Below, piece by piece: positions 36,752 through 48,821 of a stretch of DNA of 64,000 nucleotides. The translations under genes and the position numbers were made by a program. The stretch is from the NCBI RefSeq assembly GCF_018555455.1, contig NZ_JAFEJU010000002.1, positions 522,052-586,051 on the forward strand. The letters are read 5' to 3'. The stretch's first letter is position 1. The number at the start of each line of letters is the position of its first letter. This DNA comes from Bifidobacterium colobi (GTDB lineage Bacteria; Actinomycetota; Actinomycetes; Actinomycetales; Bifidobacteriaceae). The notes under the pieces are model-generated. The model did not search any database and was not told the origin of the DNA. It was given only the letters and a program-made list of their open reading frames with translations.

Positions 36752-38122
36752 CTACTCCAGGTTGCGCACTGCACCGATGAACAATGGCACGTCATCCGGT
36801 GTGGTCAGCATATACAGGAACGGGCGGTTTACCGTGAATTCCACAGTAGGCTGTGTTGTTGCGCTCACGGCTTCGAACCCTGCTTTGGTGAACGCTGAAG
36901 CCTTGGCCCCATGCTCGTTTACTTCGATGCGGGTGCCTTGGATAATCGAGCCGATGAACAACTCGCCTGCAGGAGCAGCATCCGTCATCTTGCTCAGATC
37001 GGCAGTTCCTGGCGCAAACGCATCGGTGATGCCGAGCTTCTTCAATGCGGCAATCGAATCACCTGAGGCAAACGTGCTGTCAATAGTGAATCGTGGCAGC
37101 GCAACGTTGACCAGTGCAGCCTCGGCGGCCACGCCCCATCCCTCGGGAGCGTCGGTCATGCAACCGTACTGAAATGAAGCACCCAAGCAAGTGCTCAATG
37201 CCCAGCGCAGCTTCTCGGTGTCCTGAATAATACTGTCAAAACTACCGGCTGCAGGCAGCAACACAGTCAGTGCGCCGCCATTGTCGAACGGTATGGAGAT
37301 GCGTTGCCATGTGCTGTTGGAATCATGCGCCCAGACCATACCGTCGAATGACTGGTGCATCATCGGCACGGTGCTATCGCTGTTCGTGCCGTGGAAGATC
37401 TGCTCATCGGTGAGCTCAGGTTCGAACGGATCCTGCCAGCGCCCGTCCGCAACCACGGTATTGATAATGGAGATGACTTCGTCATTGCGCAAGGTGATCT
37501 TTGGATGCAGAGAACCTTGGGTATGCTGTTCAATCCATCGGCTCATGCGCTGTGCTGCCGCGTCATTGAACGGCAGCGACTGCACATCTGCATCAAAAGC
37601 ATCCTCAACAGCTGCTTTGAAATCCTTGTCTAACGTGTACTGATTATCGATCCACACCGAATTTGCTGTACTCATCTGAGATTTCGAGCCACTGTAGCGG
37701 CCATTGATGGAACTGAGCAGCGAGTGATAATCATCGTTGCTTAGCGATTTGGTGCCCAACGCCTTATCCAACTGCGAGCGGGTTGTACCATCCGCTCCTT
37801 GTGCAGCGATGGCCAACGCCATCCACATCGAGGCAGGGGAGTAGTTCACATTGCCTTGATCGTCTTGGGCGGATTCCATGTGCAAAAAAGCCGAGGCTGA
37901 TTGATACGCGAAATCGGAGGAGCTGGTGATCACTGACTGCGTGGCATGTTGCGCGGCCGGTCTGAACAGCTGCATGGTGAGGAATCGCCCATCGCCAGCA
38001 GTCCACCACACGCCGCCGCATGCGCCAGCGATAAGCACAGCCACCATAATGATGGCGATACGAACCTTGTGTTGACGCTTGCGTTGCAGCGTGCGGCAAT
38101 GGTCGGTACTGTGGCTTTCCAT
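36752..38122 (-). CDS. serpin (serine protease inhibitor), membrane-anchored or secreted
   Basis: 456 residues: charged N-terminus, a membrane or signal helix (about 21-43, VRIAIIMVAVLIAGACGGVW), and a full serpin fold. Signatures include NYSPASMWMALAIAAQGADG, WIEQHTQGSLHPKI, INTVVADGRW, and the C-terminal FTVNRPFLYMLTTPDDVPLF. The reactive loop begins with the hinge NEHGAKASAFTKAG and continues GFEAVSATTQPTVE. Bifidobacterial serpins are known to inhibit elastase-like host proteases. The scissile bond cannot be fixed from sequence. ATG 38122 has AGGAG six bases upstream; the small membrane gene ends nine bases before it. Confidence 0.92.
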   Translation of the reverse strand: MESHSTDHCRTLQRKRQHKVRIAIIMVAVLIAGACGGVWWTAGDGRFLTMQLFRPAAQHATQSVITSSSDFAYQSASAFLHMESAQDDQGNVNYSPASMWMALAIAAQGADGTTRSQLDKALGTKSLSNDDYHSLLSSINGRYSGSKSQMSTANSVWIDNQYTLDKDFKAAVEDAFDADVQSLPFNDAAAQRMSRWIEQHTQGSLHPKITLRNDEVISIINTVVADGRWQDPFEPELTDEQIFHGTNSDSTVPMMHQSFDGMVWAHDSNSTWQRISIPFDNGGALTVLLPAAGSFDSIIQDTEKLRWALSTCLGASFQYGCMTDAPEGWGVAAEAALVNVALPRFTIDSTFASGDSIAALKKLGITDAFAPGTADLSKMTDAAPAGELFIGSIIQGTRIEVNEHGAKASAFTKAGFEAVSATTQPTVEFTVNRPFLYMLTTPDDVPLFIGAVRNLE

Positions 38123-38131
38123 CACTGTCTC

Positions 38132-38605
38132 CTAGGTGTGTCGGATTCGAGCAATGACCCAACGTGTAAGAAACACTGCTCCGAATCCGGCGAATGATGC
38201 GATTGCGAACGCCAGTAGGAAATACCACACCTGATCCATCGTGGACCAATTGATATACCAACTGCTCATATTGGTACAGGCCGATTCCACAGTACATTCG
38301 TTATCATACGGGGTAATCAGTGCGAACAGCAATGGTAGCGCGATCGCAGAGCACAACAGTGGAAACAGCAGCGCTCGCCATGGGTGTGCCAATGCGGCAG
38401 CTCGCGACGCATATACGGCATTGGCCAGCAGCAGCACTGGCGGAATAACAAAGTTGATGAGCAGCGCGCCGCCTATTTTGGCTTCACCGCCTATGAGAAT
38501 CGATATCAGCAGCAGGCCGTAGACGATGGCAACGGCGGCAATGCAGCCAATGGCGCGAGCATCGAGACGTGTGGAACGAGATGATGAACGTGCTTGCGAT
38601 GTCAT
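38132..38605 (-). CDS. small membrane protein cotranscribed with the serpin
   Basis: 157 residues with four predicted membrane helices (starting AIGCIAAVAIVYGLLLISIL) and an external loop with two cysteines (DNECTVESACTN) that could form a disulfide. Start ATG 38605 follows GGAGAGGAG. Its stop is nine bases from the serpin start, so it is in the serpin operon. A membrane-protein gene beside the serpin is also reported for B. breve. Function unknown; it may help export or anchor the inhibitor. Confidence 0.75.
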   Translation of the reverse strand: MTSQARSSSRSTRLDARAIGCIAAVAIVYGLLLISILIGGEAKIGGALLINFVIPPVLLLANAVYASRAAALAHPWRALLFPLLCSAIALPLLFALITPYDNECTVESACTNMSSWYINWSTMDQVWYFLLAFAIASFAGFGAVFLTRWVIARIRHT

Positions 38606-38656
38606 GGCATGTCTCCTCTCCATTGAAAATGGCATGCTGACAGTTCCATAATAAAA

Positions 38657-38695
38657 CGGGCTTGTCTGCAACACGAATGGTTGCCGACAAGCCCG
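38657..38695 (-). terminator. terminator of the MFS gene
   Basis: A 10-bp stem cgggcttgtc/gacaagcccg extended by a 5-bp gcaac/gttgc. On the minus strand it is followed by TTTTATT. It separates the MFS gene from the serpin operon. Confidence 0.9.
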
Positions 38696-38720
38696 CTGGA
38701 ATGACCTATCAGACTGACTA

Positions 38721-40094
38721 TCAGTTCACCGAACGGCGAGCGGTTTCCACGCCGAAGATGCCGACGATAAGCATCGAAGCGATGGCAATCACGCTGATGG
38801 ACACGAAGATGGACGTGGCACCGAGATTCACGAGCATCCAACCCACCACCATAGGCATCAACACGTTGAGCAGCTTGGCAATGGCATTGGCCACGCCCAC
38901 GCAGCGGAAGCGCACCTTGGTGGCGAACAGTTCAGGAGCGTACACGGCCACCACGGAGGCCATCAGCACGTAGAGGCACATCATGAGCAGGAAGCCCACG
39001 ATGATGGCGCCAACGGTAGAAGTCTGGAACGCGTAAAGCATACCGAATACACCGGTGAAGAGGAAAGCCGGCACAATGGTACGCTTGCGGCCGATGCGGT
39101 CGATAAGCAGAGAGCCGATGAGGCAGCCCACCGGAGCGCCAAGCATCATCATCGTGGAGGTGGTCAGCGAGGAGGAGAGGTTGATGCCACGCTTGACCAG
39201 GATGGTCGGCACCCAGGAGGTGAAGGCGTAGGAGCACACGTTGGTGGCGCTCACGGCCACGATGGCCACGAGCAGGCAGATGCCGAGCGAACGGCCGCCG
39301 GCGTTGCGAGTGGATTCAGCAGCGGACTTGGCAGCAGCTTCAGCAGGCTCAGAACCATTGGCTTCAAGCTGCTTGACGATGGCATCAGCCTCGTTATAAC
39401 GGCCATGCACAGCAAGCCAACGCGGGGATTCCGGAATATCACGACGCAGCCACCAAATCACAGCGGCCACCAAACCAATACCCACGAACAGCGGGCGCCA
39501 GCTCCAGCGAGGAATGATGAACGCGCACAACAGCATGGCAATCGGCACACCGCAGTTGGCAACGAGCGAAACAATGGCGCACCAATGGCCACGACGATTC
39601 ATCGGGGCGAATTCGTTGACCATGGCGAAGCCGGTGACGATTTCAGCACCGAGGCCGAGGCCTGCGCCAAGACGGCACAGGGAAAGAATAGCCATGTTCG
39701 GGACGAAGGCTCCGAGGAAGGTGAAGCCGCCGAAGAGCAGCAGGTTGATCTGGTAGGCCACGCGGCGACCCTTCAAATCACCAACGAAACCGGCCAGCAG
39801 GGAGCCGACCAGGAGGCCCAGGAAGCCGGCGGACATGAACGTGGAATTCTGTGCCACGGTGGACCAGTGGGTGGACAGTGCGCTGGATGCCACGGCACTG
39901 CCGATGTACACATCGATGCTGTCCATCAGCATGCCGGCCGCCACCAGGGCGACGATGCGATAGAACATCGGGGTCTCATGCGCACGATCCATGCGCGAAA
40001 CAATTTCTTCTACCTGAGCATGATTCTCAGCAGTGCGAGCCTTGGCAGTGTTCACTGCGGAATCATGGGAAATCTGCTGTTCAGCAGCAGTCAT
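38721..40094 (-). CDS. MFS transporter, metabolite:H+ symporter (AAHS/NiaP-like)
   Basis: 457 residues, twelve membrane helices. Signatures include the loop 2-3 motif GDLKGRRVAYQ, the loop 8-9 copy DRIGRKRTIV, and an RLGAGLGLGAEI helix 4, as in the aromatic acid and NiaP subfamilies. A 48-residue N-terminal cytoplasmic extension and a Ser/Ala-rich central loop precede helix 7. It is monocistronic, with its own terminator downstream. Whether it moves nicotinate, an aromatic acid or another metabolite cannot be decided here. Confidence 0.85.
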   Translation of the reverse strand: MTAAEQQISHDSAVNTAKARTAENHAQVEEIVSRMDRAHETPMFYRIVALVAAGMLMDSIDVYIGSAVASSALSTHWSTVAQNSTFMSAGFLGLLVGSLLAGFVGDLKGRRVAYQINLLLFGGFTFLGAFVPNMAILSLCRLGAGLGLGAEIVTGFAMVNEFAPMNRRGHWCAIVSLVANCGVPIAMLLCAFIIPRWSWRPLFVGIGLVAAVIWWLRRDIPESPRWLAVHGRYNEADAIVKQLEANGSEPAEAAAKSAAESTRNAGGRSLGICLLVAIVAVSATNVCSYAFTSWVPTILVKRGINLSSSLTTSTMMMLGAPVGCLIGSLLIDRIGRKRTIVPAFLFTGVFGMLYAFQTSTVGAIIVGFLLMMCLYVLMASVVAVYAPELFATKVRFRCVGVANAIAKLLNVLMPMVVGWMLVNLGATSIFVSISVIAIASMLIVGIFGVETARRSVN

Positions 40095-40344
40095 AGTGAG
40101 CGCCTCTTCTTACATCCTGTTGCAAGGCAACCGCTCAACGGTCTATTGTCATGCAACGAACTCATAGCGCGGGTTCGACTTCGTTGGCCTTCCCATTGTG
40201 TGGGATAGGCAACGATTGCAAGCCTACGTCTTGAATTCACTTACCGAGCCAACATTGTGAGCTGGCTCACGTACGTCAGAAAAGAACTATAGGAGCGTTT
40301 TCCGCCGGCTCCCGGTGGGGGTCACAATGTGAACGCATATGAGA
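40095..40344. other. leader region of the MFS gene
   Basis: No gene is seen. A dyad gtgagctggctcac (40257-40270) may be an operator upstream of the MFS start. Confidence 0.35.
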
Positions 40345-40371
40345 CGGGGTGTCTCACTATGAGACACCCCG
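40345..40371. terminator. terminator of the thi operon
   Basis: A perfect 12-bp stem (40345-40356 with 40360-40371) with a 3-base loop lies 22 bases after the last gene of the thi operon on the minus strand. Confidence 0.85.
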
Positions 40372-40392
40372 GAACAATCTGCATGTGCGGTT

Positions 40393-40770
40393 TTACTGCT
40401 GGTTCTTCTTCGCCAAGATCTCATCCACCAGCTTCGGTTTTTCAGTCAGCTGGCCGGTGAAACCGGGGCGAATATCCATATGCAGCACCAGAGACGTGCG
40501 GTACCCCTGTTCGGCAAGCTTCTTGGCTGCCTCACCGGCCACTTTGAGCACGTCATCGAGATTGCCTTCCACATTGGTGAACAAGGCATTGGTTTCCTGC
40601 GGCAAACCGGATTCGCGAATGACCTCAATGGCTTGAGAGACATACGGAGAAACTTCAGAGCCCACACCGGCGGCGGAGACCTGAATCGCTGCCACGGTGT
40701 TCAAGTACGGCTTACCGGTTTCAGGGTCGATGGGTACTTCCTGCTTCACGGCATTGCGGTCAACGACCAT
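40393..40770 (-). CDS. thiamine-binding protein, MTH1187/YkoF family
   Basis: 125-residue small protein of the UPF0045 (MTH1187/YqgV) group, whose members bind thiamine-like ligands. AAIQVSAAGVGSEVSPYVSQ and the later ETNALFTNVEGNLDDVLKVA are typical. It ends a thiamine operon, ten bases after thiD, under the same TPP riboswitch, which supports a role in thiamine or HMP homeostasis. Possibly an intracellular carrier; activity unproven. Confidence 0.85.
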   Translation of the reverse strand: MVVDRNAVKQEVPIDPETGKPYLNTVAAIQVSAAGVGSEVSPYVSQAIEVIRESGLPQETNALFTNVEGNLDDVLKVAGEAAKKLAEQGYRTSLVLHMDIRPGFTGQLTEKPKLVDEILAKKNQQ

Positions 40771-40780
40771 AGTTGTCCTT

Positions 40781-41578
40781 TCAGCGGTACTTCCAGAAGT
40801 GATCCATCGGGCCGGAGCCGTGGCCCAGATCCAGCTGGGCCTTCAGTGCGCCGGTCAGATACTTCTTCGCGTGCTTGATGGCCTTGGGAAGCGTATCACC
40901 GAGAGCCAGATAGGAGGCGATGGCGGAGCTTAAGGTGCAGCCGGTGCCGTGGGTGTTCGGATTGTTGATGCGCACACCGTCGAACCAGGTCACCGTGCCG
41001 TCGTTTTCGGCGAGTACATCGTTGGCGTCCTCGGTGCCATGGCCGCCTTTGACCAGAGCCGCGCAGCCATACTGTTCGCTGATGCGGCGGGCTGCGGTCT
41101 CCATATCCTCCTGATCGTGGATCAGGGTGTCGGTCAGGGCTTCAGCTTCGGGGATGTTCGGCGTCACCACGGTGGCCATGCCGAACAGGCGGCCGGTCAG
41201 TGCGGCGATGGCGTCATCGCTGATGAGCTTGGCGCCCGAAGTGGCCACCATCACCGGGTCGAGCACGATGTTGGTGGCGTGATGGGCGGTCAAGCGGTCG
41301 GCGATGACGTTGATGATGTCTACCGAAGAGACCATGCCGATTTTGACGGCGACCGGCGGAATATCCTCGAACACCATGTCGATCTCATCGGCCAGAATAT
41401 TCGGCTCGGTGTCCTGAATGGAACGCACGCCGGTGGTGTTCTGCGCGGTGAGTGCGGTGATGGCGCTCATGCCGAACACACCACATGCCAGCATGGTTTT
41501 CAGATCAGCCTGCATGCCGGCGCCGCCGGATGAATCCGAACCTGAAATCGCAAGTACTGCTGGCAAAGTGGTGCTCAT
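40781..41578 (-). CDS. thiD: hydroxymethylpyrimidine/phosphomethylpyrimidine kinase
   Basis: Phosphorylates HMP twice to give HMP-PP for thiamine phosphate synthesis. The 265-residue ribokinase-fold protein has AISGSDSSGGAGMQADLKTM, GVFGMSAITALTAQNT, VLDPVMVATSG and the anion-hole NPNTHGTGCTLSSAIA. ATG 41578 follows GGAG. It is third in the thi operon. Confidence 0.96.
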   Translation of the reverse strand: MSTTLPAVLAISGSDSSGGAGMQADLKTMLACGVFGMSAITALTAQNTTGVRSIQDTEPNILADEIDMVFEDIPPVAVKIGMVSSVDIINVIADRLTAHHATNIVLDPVMVATSGAKLISDDAIAALTGRLFGMATVVTPNIPEAEALTDTLIHDQEDMETAARRISEQYGCAALVKGGHGTEDANDVLAENDGTVTWFDGVRINNPNTHGTGCTLSSAIASYLALGDTLPKAIKHAKKYLTGALKAQLDLGHGSGPMDHFWKYR

Positions 41579-41631
41579 TTTTTCTCCTTTATACTCTTGA
41601 TAACCACGAGCGTAGCGAGGTGGCTGTACGT

Positions 41632-44475
<2,844 letters not shown>

Positions 44476-44476
44476 T

Positions 44477-44505
44477 TATTGGCTCCCGCTGATGAGGGAG
44501 AGATC
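44477..44505. repeat. partial copy of the hairpin repeat between thiM and thiE-C
   Basis: ggctcccgctgatgagggag, an imperfect member of the dispersed repeat family, lies in the 183-base gap between thiM and the fusion gene. No second riboswitch is seen there. Confidence 0.6.
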
Positions 44506-44556
44506 TCAAACAAATGCAGCCTTCAGTCCGCGTTAAGGAGCGCTAAGAGGCACCGG

Positions 44557-45453
44557 CTACTGCGTCACAATGTCGCTGCCGGCCACCTGCTCGGCCGTCA
44601 CATTCCACAGCGCGTCAAGGAACGCCACTTGGAAAGAACCCGGCCCCTTGGCTTCGGCTTCGGCCACTTCGGCAGCACGGTCATACAGCAGTGAGGCAGC
44701 CAGCGCTGCCACCAGCGGTTCGGCAACGGCGAGGTACGTAGCGGTCACGCCGCCGAGCGAGCAGCCTGCACCGGTGATTTTGGCCATCAATGCGCTGCCG
44801 CCGGGCAGTCGATATACATGTTCGCCATCGGTCACCAAATCGACCTTGCCGGACACGGCAACTGCGGCCTGCTGATTTGGCGCCGAAGCAGCGAGGAACT
44901 GAGCCAGCTGCTTCGCCGGCTCCACGGCAGCATCCACTTCATCCACGGATTCCACGCCGACCGGGCGGCTCGCGTTATCCGCATCAAGCAGTCCCCACAT
45001 GTTGGCCAGGGCGATGACTTCGGAGGCGTTGGCGCGAATCACCGTTGGGGGAGCGGCTTTGAAGGATTGCAGAATTGCGGTGCGGGTCTTGCCGATGCCG
45101 GCAGCCACAGGGTCGAGCACCCACAGTTTGCCGAGATAGTTCAGCCGTTGGGCGATGGCTGGCAACGCATCCTTGTAGAACGGCAGCAGCGTACCCACGT
45201 TGATGTAATTTGCGCCGGCGATTTTCGCGGTTTCGATCACGTCATCCGGCAGAAAACTCATGGCTGCAGTGCCGCCGGCGGCGAGCTGAGCGTTGGCCAC
45301 AAGATTGATGGTGACGAAATTGGTGAACGACTGCGCCAGCGGCGTCTTTTCTTTAACGTCACGCACCGCTTGCGCTATGGCTTCGCGCAAAGGCTCCAAA
45401 TCGTCTGATGGATGGGTGGTTGCACAACAATGTACGTGCGAATCGTCGCTCAT
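44557..45453 (-). CDS. thiM: hydroxyethylthiazole kinase
   Basis: Salvages thiazole alcohol by phosphorylation for thiamine synthesis. 298 residues: NFVTINLVANAQLAAGGTAA, NYINVGTLLPFYKD, VLDPVAAGIGKTRT, VIRANASEV, and ITGAGCSLGGVTATYLA (ATP/anion hole). ATG 45453 is read from an SD that belongs to the 3' end of the TPP riboswitch; an upstream in-frame codon at 45483 would lie inside the riboswitch and is rejected. The first 30 residues include a Cys/His-rich stretch (HVHCCATTH). Confidence 0.95.
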   Translation of the reverse strand: MSDDSHVHCCATTHPSDDLEPLREAIAQAVRDVKEKTPLAQSFTNFVTINLVANAQLAAGGTAAMSFLPDDVIETAKIAGANYINVGTLLPFYKDALPAIAQRLNYLGKLWVLDPVAAGIGKTRTAILQSFKAAPPTVIRANASEVIALANMWGLLDADNASRPVGVESVDEVDAAVEPAKQLAQFLAASAPNQQAAVAVSGKVDLVTDGEHVYRLPGGSALMAKITGAGCSLGGVTATYLAVAEPLVAALAASLLYDRAAEVAEAEAKGPGSFQVAFLDALWNVTAEQVAGSDIVTQ

Positions 45454-45459
45454 ATCACT

Positions 45460-45545
45460 GCTCCCTACGATGGTCTTAACCAACAGGTTCTAAGGGTCAG
45501 GCTTTACGCCAGTCTCAACCCGCCGTTGACGCGGGTTCCCCTGCA
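45460..45545 (-). promoter_or_regulatory. TPP riboswitch (THI element)
   Basis: Read 5'-3' on the minus strand, the conserved pieces appear in order: GGGGAACCC...GGGTTGAGAC, then GCCTGACCCTTAGAACCTG, then TTGGTTAAGACCA and CGTAGGGAG. The last piece contains the ribosome site of thiM, so TPP binding would hide it and reduce translation. One change from the usual CTGAGA (TTGAGA) is present. It heads the operon thiM, thiE-C, thiD, thiamine-binding protein. Confidence 0.9.
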
Positions 45546-45726
45546 TTACACGCTTGACGCTATGCGCCGATACGGACAATTTCTTTACAAATTCGAACAG
45601 AATCGTTGATTTTTATACGATTGCTCTGGCGCGTCGCCCATGCACGTGGTATTAAGGCGCCTTCTGCTGTGGCACAAGTGTAGGATGAAGCTCGTTTGTG
45701 TGAATTCCCAATGCACGGGAGGAATG

Positions 45727-47151
45727 ATGTCCAATCAGTCTGCTGTCGATCTCAATCAGCTCAAGGAATACTCGCGCGCCTTCAATGACGATCGAGCCAA
45801 TCTGGTGGCTGCCAATGCCGCAGTCTCCAACGGTGTGCTTGCCGCAGCCACCGATTACCAGGGTCTGCGCAATCTGCCTCGTGACTTCTCCATCGAACTG
45901 AAGCAGGGGTCCATCACCAACCAGGAGCGCTCAGGCCGCTGCTGGATGTTCGCCTCGCTCAACACGCTGCGCTATGAACTGATGCATCACTGGAATCTTG
46001 AGGATTTCGAATTCTCGGAAACTTATCTGTTCTTCTGGGATGCCATCGAGAAGTCCAACACCTATCTTGAGCATGTGTTGGAAACGTTGGATGAACCCAC
46101 TGACTCACGTATCTTCGAAATCATCAACGATGGCCCTTCCGATGATGGCGGCTGGTGGCAGATGTTCGCCGCTTTGGTCAATAAATATGGTCTGGTGCCG
46201 AAGTCCGCTTACCCGGAGTCCGCCAATTCGCGTGACTCGGATGCTTTTAAGCAGTACCTCAACACCAAACTGCGTGAATTTGCCGCCGAACTGCGCCGCC
46301 GCCATACCGCCGGCGAATCGGTGGAGACGCTGCGCGAGGTCAAGCGTGAGGACATGGCTACGGTGTACCGCATCTGCGCCATCGCATTGGGAGAGCCGCC
46401 GGCAACATTCGATTTCCTGGCGCGAGTCAAGGATGACGACGATGACAAGGACGGCGACAAGTCAGATAAGAACGAGAAGTCCGAACAGCCGAAGCCGGAA
46501 TCCGGCAAGGACGAGCGCAAGCAGATTCGCGAAACCGGCATTACGCCGCTCGAGTTCTACAAGAAGTACGTGCCGGTGGATGTGAACGATTTCGTCACCA
46601 TTTCCAATGCTCCGATGGCGCGCACGCCGTTTGGCAAGCGCTACCGCATTCGCTACACGGCGAATGTGATTGAAGCCGGCGATATGGAATTCGTTAACGT
46701 GCCGCTGGATGTGTTCAAGAAGGCCGCAGTCGATCAAATCGCAGCCGGCCACCCGATCTGGTTCGCCTGCGATTGCATGCAGTTCGCACTGCGAGGCGAA
46801 GGCGTCTTCGATCGCGGTACCGTGCGCGTCGATCAGCTGTTTGGCACCGAATTCACCTTTGATAAGGCAGACGGCCTTGAATATGGTGACCGCCCGAGCA
46901 ATCACGCCATGACGCTCACCGGTGTGAACCTGGATGAGAACGGTAAGCCGAACCGTTGGAAGATTGAAAACAGCTGGGGTAAGGATAACGGCAAGGATGG
47001 CTACTATGTGGCCTCCGACGCTTGGTTCGACCAGTTCGTGACCGAACTCATCATCCGCAAGGACATGCTTGACGAGTCAACACTGGCCATCGCCCAGTCC
47101 GAGCCGGTCGAGCTTGAACCATGGGAGCCGCTGACGCGCCCTTGCCGCTGA
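45727..47151 (+). CDS. pepC: aminopeptidase C (bleomycin hydrolase family, C1B)
   Basis: Cytoplasmic cysteine aminopeptidase that trims peptides. The 474-residue protein has the catalytic Cys72 in NQERSGRCWMFASLN, His in SNHAMTLTGVNL and Asn in KIENSWG. Residues 234-267 form an acidic/lysine insert beginning DDDDDKDGDK that is not part of the usual fold. GGGAGG lies just before the ATG pair at 45724/45727. It is divergent from the thiM leader. Confidence 0.95.
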   Translation: MSNQSAVDLNQLKEYSRAFNDDRANLVAANAAVSNGVLAAATDYQGLRNLPRDFSIELKQGSITNQERSGRCWMFASLNTLRYELMHHWNLEDFEFSETYLFFWDAIEKSNTYLEHVLETLDEPTDSRIFEIINDGPSDDGGWWQMFAALVNKYGLVPKSAYPESANSRDSDAFKQYLNTKLREFAAELRRRHTAGESVETLREVKREDMATVYRICAIALGEPPATFDFLARVKDDDDDKDGDKSDKNEKSEQPKPESGKDERKQIRETGITPLEFYKKYVPVDVNDFVTISNAPMARTPFGKRYRIRYTANVIEAGDMEFVNVPLDVFKKAAVDQIAAGHPIWFACDCMQFALRGEGVFDRGTVRVDQLFGTEFTFDKADGLEYGDRPSNHAMTLTGVNLDENGKPNRWKIENSWGKDNGKDGYYVASDAWFDQFVTELIIRKDMLDESTLAIAQSEPVELEPWEPLTRPCR

Positions 47152-47159
47152 GGTTCGAT

Positions 47160-47208
47160 ACTCCCCGGATGCTCCATACCTATCGCATATATGGGGATGT
47201 AGGGGAGT
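47160..47208 (+). terminator. hairpin between pepC and glyS
   Basis: actcccc (47160-47166) pairs with ggggagt (47202-47208), with an inner ccata/tatgg. It is most likely a terminator of pepC; no T-box motif was seen for glyS. Confidence 0.45.
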
Positions 47209-47268
47209 GCCGCTATTCTGAAGCGGTTGTAAGTAAATCCCCAAACCGTTCAAACCAGAAGGTGCATT

Positions 47269-48741
47269 GTGGCTCAATCAAAACTCGATGAAGTCGTTTC
47301 CCTTGCTAAGCGTCGCGGCTTCGTGTTCCCGGCCGGCGAAATCTACGGCGGCACTCGTTCCGCATGGGATTACGGTCCCCTCGGCGTTGCTCTGAAAGAC
47401 AACATCAAGCGTGAATGGTGGCGTTCCATGGTCGTCACCCGTCCCGACGTGGTCGGCGTGGATACGTCCATCATCCTGCCTCCCGAGGTGTGGGTGGCTT
47501 CCGGTCACGTGAGCGTGTTCAACGATCCGCTCGTCGAGTGCCTGAACTGCCACAAGCGCAACCGTGCCGATAAGCTTGAGGAGTCCTACGCCGAAAAGCA
47601 CGGCGACAAGATGCCGGAGAACGGCATGAAGGACATCGTCTGCCCGAACTGCGGCACCCGTGGCGAGTGGACCGAACCGCGCGACTTCAACATGATGCTG
47701 CGTACGCATCTCGGCCCGGTCGAAGACGAGAACAGCCTGCACTACCTGCGTCCTGAAACCGCTCAGGGCATTTTCGTGGACTTCAAGAACGTCATGACCT
47801 CCTCCCGTTCCAAGCCGCCGTTCGGTATTGCGAACATGGGTAAGTCCTTCCGTAACGAAATCACCCCGGGCAACTTCATCTTCCGTACCCGTGAGTTCGA
47901 GCAGATGGAGATGGAATTCTTCGTCAAGCCGGGCACCGATGAGGAATGGCACCAGTACTGGATTGATGCTCGTACCCAGTGGTATCTCGACCTTGGTGTC
48001 AAGCCGGAGAACCTGCGCCACTACGAGCATCCGAAGGAGAAGCTGGCCCACTACTCCAAGCGCACCGTGGACATCGAATACAAGTTCGGTTTCCAGGGTT
48101 CCGATTGGGGCGAGCTCGAAGGCATCGCCAACCGTACTGACTTCGACCTGTCCGCTCACGCCAAGCACTCCGGTGAGGATTTGAGCTACTTCAATCAGGC
48201 CACTGGCGAGAAGTACGTGCCGTACGTCATCGAGCCTGCTGCAGGCCTGACCCGCTCCCTCATGTGCTTCCTCGTGGATGCCTACGACGTGGACGAGGCC
48301 CCGAACACCAAGGGTGGCGTCGACAAGCGCACCGTGCTGCGTCTTGACCCGCGTCTGGCTCCGATTAAGGCTGCGGTGCTGCCGCTGTCCAAGAAGCCGG
48401 AGCTGCAGGAAGTGGCCCACAACCTGGCCGCCGACCTGCGCTTCAACGAGTGGATGATCGACTACGACGAGTCCGGCGCCATCGGCCGCCGCTACCGTCG
48501 TCAGGATGAGATCGGCACCCCGCTGTGCATCACCGTGGACTTCGACACCCTCGAAGATCATGCCGTGACCATCCGCGAGCGTGACACGATGACCCAGGAG
48601 CGCGTCGCCCTCGACAAGGTGGCTGATTATGTCGCCGCCCGCATCAGCGAAAAGCGCACCCGCGTACCGCTCAAGCCGGTTGAAATGGGCGGTGAGCCCT
48701 GGCCGGCCTCCGGTATCCAGGAAGCCGGCGGCCTGTACTGA
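47269..48741 (+). CDS. glyS: glycyl-tRNA synthetase (single-chain class II type)
   Basis: Charges tRNA-Gly. 490 residues, the alpha2 type found in Gram-positives and eukaryotes. It has [18 protein letters not shown] at the N-terminus, a [12 protein letters not shown] and [10 protein letters not shown] zinc-like pair, [20 protein letters not shown] (motif 2) and [12 protein letters not shown] (motif 3). GTG 47269 is 12 bases after AGAAGGTG. It is followed by a hairpin repeat and dusB. Confidence 0.97.
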   Translation: MAQSKLDEVVSLAKRRGFVFPAGEIYGGTRSAWDYGPLGVALKDNIKREWWRSMVVTRPDVVGVDTSIILPPEVWVASGHVSVFNDPLVECLNCHKRNRADKLEESYAEKHGDKMPENGMKDIVCPNCGTRGEWTEPRDFNMMLRTHLGPVEDENSLHYLRPETAQGIFVDFKNVMTSSRSKPPFGIANMGKSFRNEITPGNFIFRTREFEQMEMEFFVKPGTDEEWHQYWIDARTQWYLDLGVKPENLRHYEHPKEKLAHYSKRTVDIEYKFGFQGSDWGELEGIANRTDFDLSAHAKHSGEDLSYFNQATGEKYVPYVIEPAAGLTRSLMCFLVDAYDVDEAPNTKGGVDKRTVLRLDPRLAPIKAAVLPLSKKPELQEVAHNLAADLRFNEWMIDYDESGAIGRRYRRQDEIGTPLCITVDFDTLEDHAVTIRERDTMTQERVALDKVADYVAARISEKRTRVPLKPVEMGGEPWPASGIQEAGGLY

Positions 48742-48780
48742 TCGTCAGGCACCTCGTCAGGTACAGAAGATATCGATTCT

Positions 48781-48803
48781 GGCTCCCCTCCATGAGGGGA
48801 GCC
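48781..48803. repeat. GC-rich hairpin repeat after glyS
   Basis: Perfect 10-bp stem ggctcccctc/gaggggagcc with loop CAT, the cleanest copy of the family in this window; probably serves as the glyS terminator. Confidence 0.8.
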
Positions 48804-48821
48804 AAACTATGGTGGAGCAAC

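Noticed and set aside
45454..45483. Upstream start for thiM adding ten residues
   Set aside because: It lies inside the TPP riboswitch; the ATG at 45453 uses the SD at the riboswitch 3' end.
47160..47268. T-box leader for glyS
   Set aside because: No T-box sequence (AGGGTGGNACCGCG-like) or specifier loop was found; the hairpin is better read as the pepC terminator.
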